A DNA stretch of 64,000 nucleotides. Source: Pisaster brevispinus (taxonomy: Eukaryota; Echinodermata; Asteroidea; Forcipulatida; Asteriidae). Of this stretch, positions 59,101-64,000 are shown in pieces. The position numbers were made by a program, and so were the translations under genes. The stretch spans positions 9,123,672 to 9,187,671 of the forward strand of contig JAMKCF010000006.1 in assembly GCA_023634235.1 (NCBI GenBank), written 5' to 3'. Within the stretch, counting starts at the first letter, position 1. Every line of letters begins with the position of its first letter. The notes below the pieces were generated by a model, which was not told the DNA's origin, made no database searches, and was given only the letters and a program-made list of their open reading frames with translations.

Positions 59101-62100
59101 GCCTCAATCACATTGTTGTCCCCAACACGAAGTGCTTCGCAACCTGAAGATAAAATTCACAGGTCAAGGAAAAAATATCCGATAAGGACTTAATACCAAT
59201 TAAAACCCTATTACTTTTGATGCACTATCTGGCAGTGCTTAACTGGCTCTATTCTCAAAAACAAGAGACTGGGGCGATGAAGTTTACAGTACACAACCCA
59301 AAGGGTTTCCACATAATACCAGCTACACAAAGAGAAGAAACCCATGCACCCAATGCTAGCCTAGAAGGTATGGTACTTTGTGGCAGTCTGTGATACCTGT
59401 GTTTAGCAGGGTTCTTTAGTCAATCAATCACCAGGTATTTGTAGTAGAGTGCCATCATTCTAGATTCCCATTCCAAAGTGCTTAATAGCAACGTGAAGAA
59501 AATGACAAAAGGGTTCACAGAATTTTATGAGGCGATAACAAGTGCATCTGAATATAGTGTCAGCAGATTTGGAAAGATGTGTCTTCAACTGGCTCTTAGA
59601 AATCAAGAAGTTTGTGAAGCAGGGGTGAGAGTTGTAGCTGAAAAAGAGGTCTGTTAAGCCCGGTTCATACTTCCTGCGAATGCGAATGCGAAGCGAATGT
59701 TGACGTCACAAATTCGCAACGAATAATTCGCAGCAGTTGAAATGTGCTCAACTCCCGCGAAACATTCGCTGCGAAAACGGCCCTGTGACGTCAAAATTCT
59801 CTTCGCATTCGCATTCGCATTCGCAGGAAGTATGAACCAGGCTTTAGGGTGTTAGGTTACATGAAATAATAACATTTCAACCTGTTTGTAACCCTTGGTA
59901 TTTTAGATTCTAAGATGCTTTTGAGAACATTATCCTCAGTGCAAGAGATGAAGACTAAAGACCATAATTTCTTCATATGTTAAATAAAATTGTTTTTTTT
60001 CCACCTGGCAGACATAACAAAATCTGAACTCAGATCAAAGTCTGGAGTCTCTCATCCCTGGTGAAGTCAATAGGGGAAATGGTTCCATAACTTTTGAGCG
60101 CAAGAAATGAAGGTTCTTTCACCTGATGCAGAGTGCGCTCGAGGATTGTCAGACTATTCACAAACAATCCCGGCAAAAATCATTGCTAAACTTGAAATGT
60201 TGGAGGTAGAAATAGGGAGGTAAACTGGGGGCCCCCCAAAAAACATGTAACAGCCTGTTAGGCGCAGTACACATTTCACTTCTAGTTCTCAAAAGATGAG
60301 ATGATTGTTATCCGTACATTATTTTCCAAGTACTGAGTATACAGTGCTCTATACACATCGGTGTAAGGGTAATGAACCAAATTATATTCTTTATCTCCAA
60401 CGCAAAAATTAGCATCCATTAAATTATTTTCTGGTTACTTGAGGATCTCCAAATCCTCAAAGCCCTTTGTCTTGTTTTCCATTGATTTGATGGACTCAAC
60501 AATGCGTAGTATAAAAGTTCACCATGTTCTAGCATGACCAGGGATCAATTTCACAAGATTCATCTGAGGATGAGTTGTCAATATCACTACAGTGATTTGT
60601 TTTGTGACATCACACTTTGCTTAGCAGTTAAGATTGATACACATCTTTCCACAAATCCATCCACGTTAAGCGAGGTGACAGCAGGTACCAATCCCACCTC
60701 TGGTCGCAGCATTCGCAAATGGGAACCAACCCTCGGAACCAACCCTGCTTCTCACAAAGTAAGCCACATTTAACTTTGTATTTTTTTAATAAAGGATACG
60801 GCAGCCAACCTCAAATACATTGTTAGCTCCAATCATCATCTTCTGACCTCCTTCTTTGGTGGGTGATGCATCGGACTGCCTATAAAGATAAATCAACAAA
60901 TTGAACGGATGCTGTCAAGCAATGTATCGCAAATTCTCTACCTGTATAAGACAACCATACGCCCCTAATGGAATACTCATCATATTGAGCAGGAGCTTCT
61001 TGCCTGTCATTTATCTTTACCTTACTAGATAGAGTGCAGAAGGGTATGGTTAATCTTGTTGGTGAATGGACGAGATCAATGTCACAACCTTTATCCCACT
61101 GTAGGTCTGTTGCCAGCCTCCATCTTTTCTGCAGATATTTTCATGCTAAAGGTCCCACCAATGTGTCTGAACTGGTTCCTCCTCCTATCAGGATGTTTGA
61201 GCTTGAAACCATGCTGTCTACTTGTTCTCACCCATATACTCATGCTTTGCTGAGATGTAGAACTAAGTTTGGATTGGCTACTAAAGTCTGCCAAAACTAT
61301 TTAACGTTACAGATAGTTGAAGTCAATGATGCCATTTTTCAACCATTGCGAGCAACACAGGCACATGATCAATATGCAAATCAGATATCTAAATTATACT
61401 TTTCTTGGATGTCTCAAAGATTTACCATTATTGGGTAGAATTTCCAGCACCATTAGAAATAGACCACTTCATGGTTCTGGTACATACCTGTTGATGATCA
61501 CCACCTGTTCTTCAATCAAATTGCTCTCTCCAATCACAATGGGACCACCCTCTGCAATAATCCTGGCTTTTGGATGCACAACAGTCCGGGCACCTGACAT
61601 GTACACACAAGTGAAACCCCTTATTTATTCTTTGAACTATTCAGTCTTGGTCATTTTGTGGCGTGTCGTGGCCGAGTGGATAAGATCACTGGACTCAAGC
61701 TCTGGTGTTTCTGATCAGCAGAGTGTGGGTTCGAGCCCCAGTCGTGACACTTGTGTCCTTAAGCAAGACACTTAACCATGATTGCTTCGTCCTTCGGATG
61801 GGACGTAAAGCCGTTGGTCCCGTGTGTTGTGTAACGCACGAAAAGAACCCAGTGCACTTATCGAAAAGAGAAGGGGTCCGCCCCGGTGTTCCTGGTTTGA
61901 TCGGCTGCATATTGCGCCACAGCACCTTGTAAACCATTACAAGGTGCTATGTAAAGGAGTAGGTCTCATACTTCAAACGAAGCCCCAAATACCTTGCAGG
62001 AAAATACTGAATGTTAAGCGCTTAGAGGCTGGCCTGCAGTAGGCGCTATACAAATACAATATATATATATTATTATTTTGTTCAGATAAAATGAGCAACT

Positions 62101-63570
62101 CCCTTTTTATTGCATCTATCAATTATCAAACTCATAAGAATAAGTCAACCATCAATATACAAAGAGCATTGTTATGAAAATGTTCTGCTTATAAAGAGTA
62201 CATTTTGAAGTCCCAAATCTCATTTCTGCTCCACGACTTTGTTTGTGCAGCTGTCCTCTTATGACAACATTCCTAAAATTATATAAGAGGTAATTTGGCC
62301 AGTCCCTGCAACCTTGTTAAAACATGAGTCGACTATATGGGTAACTAATCAGGGCTCAAATTTGGGAGGGAAAATCCACACGACCGCAGGACTTGTGTAG
62401 CTCATCATTATTACTGGACCAGAATGTATTTTACAAGACCAGAGTCTACATGAGAAAAAGCTACAGCTACCCATTTTAACATACATGCATATTAACTGTT
62501 TTTATTTGAACAAGCACTGAAAAAACAGAAGATTGATCTCATTTGTCTTACGAGTAAGTATCGATACTCAACAGATCAGACTCAATGCCAACATTTTTGA
62601 AAAAATACAGTGAGGTACATCCTATAATTGTTCAACTGAAAAACACAAGACCAACGGGCCTGTCTGGTTGTAAAATTACTGTTCCGGCGCTAAAATCACT
62701 GGCCTTGGGCCTGTGGGCCAGTGTTAAATTTGAGCCCTGCCCATTACTTTGGCCAGTCTGGCATAAAATGCCAAGAATGGTGGTTTCAGCTTTAAAAGAA
62801 TGAGTCTGTCTTATTATGGCAAACATCAATTTAAACAAATAGATTTTTGATAAATTGCAGTTTTCTTTGGATCCCCATACACAATGTTCATAAAACTGTG
62901 CAAATTCGTACATGTAAGTCCAGTAGCTTTGTATGTCAGTAACAAATCTTTAGGGGTGTTTCATGGCTGAGCGGTCTACTTCACCGGACCCAAGCAGAGT
63001 GTGGGTTTGAATCCCGGTCATGACACTTGTGCCCCTTGAGCAAGGTACAAGTTCTTTGTAAAAAGTTGGGAAGGTATGACTGGATGATACCCATGCCTAC
63101 ATCCTGTGAAGGGGGTAACCCTGTTTCAGCCCCATGACTCTCAGACAATGTGTAAAATTTAACTCATGTACGCAACCGTTATGTCCAAGCTTTATGTTTA
63201 CTCACGTGAACCGACCGTACTACTGAGGTGTAGCAGGCCGATGCGGTGATCGCATGACAGCTACTTCTGTACTTATAGAATGTTTGTCTAAGATGCGGGT
63301 ACTTTGACAAAAGTGATATCATTAGTGCAGAGTGCTATTTGTGCATTAAGGCCTATTTATTGATTTAATTTCTATACCAAAAAACAGTTCAAACTGCATG
63401 GTTTCCATAAAGGACCCAAAAAGCAAGTTTTACCTCTAAATCGTACTTTTTCTAAAGTTACTCCACACTTCCTAACTTGATTCTCAAGCTCAACTTCACA
63501 CTTACCTATCGTTACATCTCCACGAATCTCTGCCTCAACACAAACTACTGCTCCAGCACCAATCTTCACA
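56010..63570 (-). CDS. DCTN6: Dynactin subunit 6 (p27), six exons, 5' incomplete
   Basis: Joined coding parts on the minus strand: 63570-63506, 61593-61488, 60879-60800, 59143-59096, 57631-57489 and 56102-56010. They sum to 535 nt and stay in one frame to a TGA. The product is the left-handed beta-helix subunit of the dynactin pointed-end complex (with DCTN5/p25, p62 and Arp11), which helps dynein-dynactin bind cargo in the cytoplasm. Visible family signatures in order are [32 protein letters not shown]-like [41 protein letters not shown] and [18 protein letters not shown]. The hexapeptide-type I/V-G repeats match the family fold. About 178 residues are present. The human protein has 190, so only about eight N-terminal residues are missing, in an exon beyond base 64000. 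The linker after the second helix section is about three residues shorter than in human. Identification is from recalled family sequence, not a search. Confidence 0.96.
56130..56290 (-). mobile_element. SINE family B, minus-strand copy
   Basis: The complement of the head (GTCTTACCACTAGACCATTG), the B-box complement GGGATTTGAACC and the body (GCACTGTATACTCAGTACTT) are all visible. It lies in the last DCTN6 intron, within 30 bp of the terminal exon's acceptor. Confidence 0.83.
56487..56743 (-). mobile_element. SINE family A, minus-strand copy
   Basis: The head at 56743-56655 has the B-box complement GGACTTGAACCC. The body complement is CCAGCCGAAGGACAAAGCAA. The 3' tail is missing. It lies in the last DCTN6 intron. 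Confidence 0.82.
56993..57146 (+). mobile_element. MITE family E copy in DCTN6 intron
   Basis: GATGCTCCAAGCCAAATCAA, GACATCACATCACGTTGAAA and GATGTTTCAGTTGTCTTCAC match the family in order. The right end is TTTTGGTGTGCAGCATCAC. Confidence 0.75.
57489..57631 (-). CDS. DCTN6: DCTN6 coding exon 6
   Basis: The acceptor is GATCCCACAG and the donor CCACAG|GTGAGG. The 143 nt encode [48 protein letters not shown]. This covers the last beta-helix turns and the start of the C-terminal region, colinear with human p27. The exon ends in phase 0. Confidence 0.95.
57778..58380 (-). mobile_element. SINE family A, split by a nested MITE
   Basis: Read on the minus strand, the tRNA head (58380 to about 58300) and the body and tail (about 58030 to 57778) match the full-length copy. 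They are separated by an unrelated palindromic MITE at 58031-58300. It lies in the DCTN6 intron between exons 5 and 6. Confidence 0.85.
58031..58300 (+). mobile_element. GGGCCC-ended foldback MITE nested in SINE A
   Basis: The ends are GGGCCTAATTTCATAGAGCT and GCTATGAAATTGGGCCC. Internal inverted AGCAC/GTGCT and CTAAC blocks give a long imperfect hairpin. It splits the SINE at 57778-58380, so it is younger than that SINE. Confidence 0.85.
58458..58632 (+). mobile_element. GGGCCC-ended foldback MITE copy
   Basis: It runs from GGGCTTATTTTCATAGAGCT to CCTAATGAAATAGGGCCCC, with inner inverted segments (AACCTGCCAAGCA against TGGCTGGTAA). Confidence 0.78.
58835..59050 (+). mobile_element. SINE family A, 3' fragment
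   Basis: It lacks the tRNA head. It holds the body from CACGTAACGGGACCCAGT through the 3' block CACAGCACCTTGTAAA and ACAAGGTGCTACATAAATGA. The CAGCACCTTGTAAA block is duplicated in tandem inside it. It ends about 45 bp from DCTN6 exon 5. Confidence 0.8.
59096..59143 (-). CDS. DCTN6: DCTN6 coding exon 5 (48 nt)
   Basis: This small exon lies between the acceptor ATCTTCAG and the strong donor AAAAG|GTAAGG. It encodes [15 protein letters not shown], a helix turn with the family's G-D-N-N-V-I-E signature. Its donor end lies about 45 bases from a SINE A 3' fragment. Confidence 0.93.
59657..59843. mobile_element. MITE family M (PIF/Harbinger-like), 187 bp
   Basis: The ends are AGCCCGGTTCATACTTCCTG and GTATGAACCAGGCT, again flanked by TTA on both sides (59654-59656 and 59844-59846). 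Repeated GCGAAT hexamers next to each end extend the hairpin. It lies in the DCTN6 intron between exons 4 and 5. Confidence 0.88.
60325..60425 (+). mobile_element. SINE family B, 3' fragment in DCTN6 intron
   Basis: TACAGTGCTCTATACACATC and ATTCTTTATCTCCAACGC match the 3' half of family B. The tRNA head is absent. Confidence 0.7.
60545..60650. mobile_element. MITE family G-related fragment in DCTN6 intron
   Basis: GGATCAATTTCACAAGATTC at the left and TTAGCAGTTAAGATTGAT at the right resemble the arms of 18827-18958. The right terminus is missing. Confidence 0.5.
60651..60745 (+). mobile_element. MITE family J core fragment in DCTN6 intron
   Basis: Only the core survives: GCGAGGTGACAGCAGGTACC, the following CTCTGGTCGCAGCATTCGCA and GAACCAACCCTCGG. 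It lies 55 bp from DCTN6 exon 4. Confidence 0.75.
60800..60879 (-). CDS. DCTN6: DCTN6 coding exon 4
   Basis: The acceptor is TTTATAG. A competing AG four bases further in (GCAG) would break the frame. The exon encodes a short polar linker ([13 protein letters not shown]) and [16 protein letters not shown] directly after GAG (in frame terms V-F-E) cannot be the donor, because it would put exon 5 out of frame. The only solution that keeps both frame and length is the weak donor CTGCC|GTATCC, giving V-G-C-R-C-E-A-L-R-V across the junction, the same length as human V-G-C-Y-S-Q-A-M-K-M. Confidence 0.88.
61034..61290 (+). pseudogene. LINE ORF2 C-terminal fragment in DCTN6 intron
   Basis: The plus-strand frame reads [15 protein letters not shown], then R-Y-F-H, S-E-L-V-P-P-P and R-C-R-T-K. 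This has the spacing of the region after the reverse transcriptase in CR1/Jockey-type non-LTR retrotransposons (compare the usual PLSHRR-VASL, then LVPPP, then PRSRT). The usual F-P-R/S-x-W-N-x-L-P block is missing and no reverse-transcriptase core lies upstream, so this is a dead 5'-truncated remnant. It sits in the intron between DCTN6 exons 3 and 4, antisense to the gene. Confidence 0.75.
61488..61593 (-). CDS. DCTN6: DCTN6 coding exon 3
   Basis: The acceptor is ACATGTCAG and the donor CAG|GTATGT. The 106 nt complete the split Gly codon and encode [14 protein letters not shown], then the helix turn [13 protein letters not shown] and V-V-I-I-N. This is almost residue for residue the corresponding part of vertebrate p27. 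Confidence 0.95.
61659..62077 (+). mobile_element. SINE family A, full-length copy
   Basis: The class II (Leu/Ser-like) tRNA head has A box TGGCCGAGTGG and B box GGTTCGAGCCC. The 8-bp acceptor stem, GTGTCGTG with CGTGACAC, still pairs with two G-T wobbles. A tRNA-unrelated body follows (CTTCGGATGGGACGTAAAGC, then CACAGCACCTTGTAAACC), then a tail ending GCGCTATACAAATACAATAT. It lies in the first visible DCTN6 intron. This is the best-preserved SINE in the window. Confidence 0.9.
62350..62739 (+). mobile_element. hAT-like element family H in DCTN6 intron
   Basis: It runs from CAGGGCTCAAATTTGGGAGG to AAATTTGAGCCCTG, with AAAATCACTGGCCTTGGGCC near the right end. The inverted ends are the best preserved of the four copies. 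Confidence 0.78.
62955..63150 (+). mobile_element. SINE family A, 5' fragment
   Basis: The tRNA-like head (ATGGCTGAGCGG, then GGGTTTGAATCCCGG) and the CATGACACTTGTG continuation match the full copy at 61659. The downstream body differs, so it is a diverged subfamily or truncated. It lies in the same DCTN6 intron. Confidence 0.8.
63506..63570 (-). CDS. DCTN6: DCTN6 coding exon 2 (first one in the window)
   Basis: The acceptor is TTTGCAG before base 63570. The donor is GTAAGTG from 63505, a near-consensus site. The 65 nt begin with the third base of a split codon (probably Ser, as in human K-S-V-K-I) and encode [19 protein letters not shown] followed by T-I and the first base of a Gly codon. 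I found no ATG-bearing exon between 63571 and 64000, so exon 1 is probably outside the window. Confidence 0.95.
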
Positions 63571-64000
63571 CTGCAAAGTCAGAAGTCACAATGTTTGTTT
63601 TTTATCTTTGAGCCACGCATTAAAGTTTTCAGATTTGCTGTTACAGGCATGCAACTTTTCACTATTAGTATAAATTATTATTGGTATTCTACCACTTATT
63701 TTAGAATGAATATTACTAAAATTAAACAAAAATGTAAACAACATTTTGCTAAAATTAATTAATACTTAGTGTAAAGTAGAATGCTTGTATTATTATGTCC
63801 TGACCAACCACAGACGAGGGAGTCCAGGGTATTGGTACTAAATATTACGTAGGTTGAATATTTTGCAGGCAATGTGTTTTTTTTACTGAAGGCCTATTAA
63901 GCTGGATGACATCTAGCCTTCTTTGAGGCAAACACGAGTAGCCAACATTGAATAAGATATGTAGAGTCTTGTCCAAATCCTCTTTGCAAAGAGGAAAACG

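Noticed and set aside
60595..60665. Possible extra exon near DCTN6 exon 4
   Set aside because: It consists of MITE G-like and family J sequence, and the joined frame does not need it.
61661..61750. Candidate tRNA-Leu/Ser gene
   Set aside because: The tRNA-like part continues directly into the SINE A body seen in other copies, so it is a SINE head and not a tRNA gene.
61317..61775. 152-codon plus-strand frame
   Set aside because: It crosses the antisense of DCTN6 exon 3 and the tRNA head of SINE A, so it is a chance frame.
63575..64000. Search for DCTN6 exon 1 (ATG, then Lys/Gln-rich start, then a donor)
   Set aside because: No minus-strand ATG followed by a fitting short frame and a GT donor with the right phase was found, so the exon is taken to lie outside.

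Overview
This is animal nuclear DNA, AT-rich, intron-bearing and crowded with transposable-element debris. It carries one gene I can identify with confidence. The tRNA-headed SINEs, the many foldback MITEs and the DCTN6 exon sequence suggest a marine invertebrate deuterostome, most likely an echinoderm such as a sea star. The species-level guess is inference. There are no bacterial operons, CRISPR arrays, rRNA genes or convincing functional tRNA genes.

Right part (about 55.4-63.6 kb, minus strand): six exons of dynactin subunit 6 (DCTN6, p27), from about residue 9 of the protein to the stop codon. The first coding exon lies beyond the right edge. Phases and splice sites join cleanly into one frame, with one weak donor. 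All five introns in view contain transposon-derived sequence: SINEs, palindromic MITEs, a hAT-like element and a piece of LINE reverse-transcriptase C-terminus. Just downstream are a plausible AATAAA signal, a 180-bp duplication and a palindromic 23-bp minisatellite.

The remaining 55 kb has no gene I can identify. It is a mosaic of four tRNA-derived SINE families (A-D), at least ten MITE or hAT-like families recognised because copies recur in the window and have inverted ends, and about a dozen minisatellites (some hundreds of bases long). Between these lie unique non-coding stretches. Three MITE families (D, F and J) share TTAA-AGG termini and may use one transposase source. Family M has TTA target duplications, as expected for PIF/Harbinger, and one hAT-like copy keeps an 8-bp target duplication. 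Several nested insertions give relative ages.

A few low-repeat stretches carry compact transcription-factor motifs, notably two identical RFX X-box 14-mers at 40.7 and 50.5 kb, and could be enhancers. I found no strong case for a new protein-based system. The most unusual structures are a perfect 67-bp inverted repeat at 39.6-39.9 kb, a 611-bp foldback at 49.4-50.0 kb, and the six-copy family J with its conserved core.
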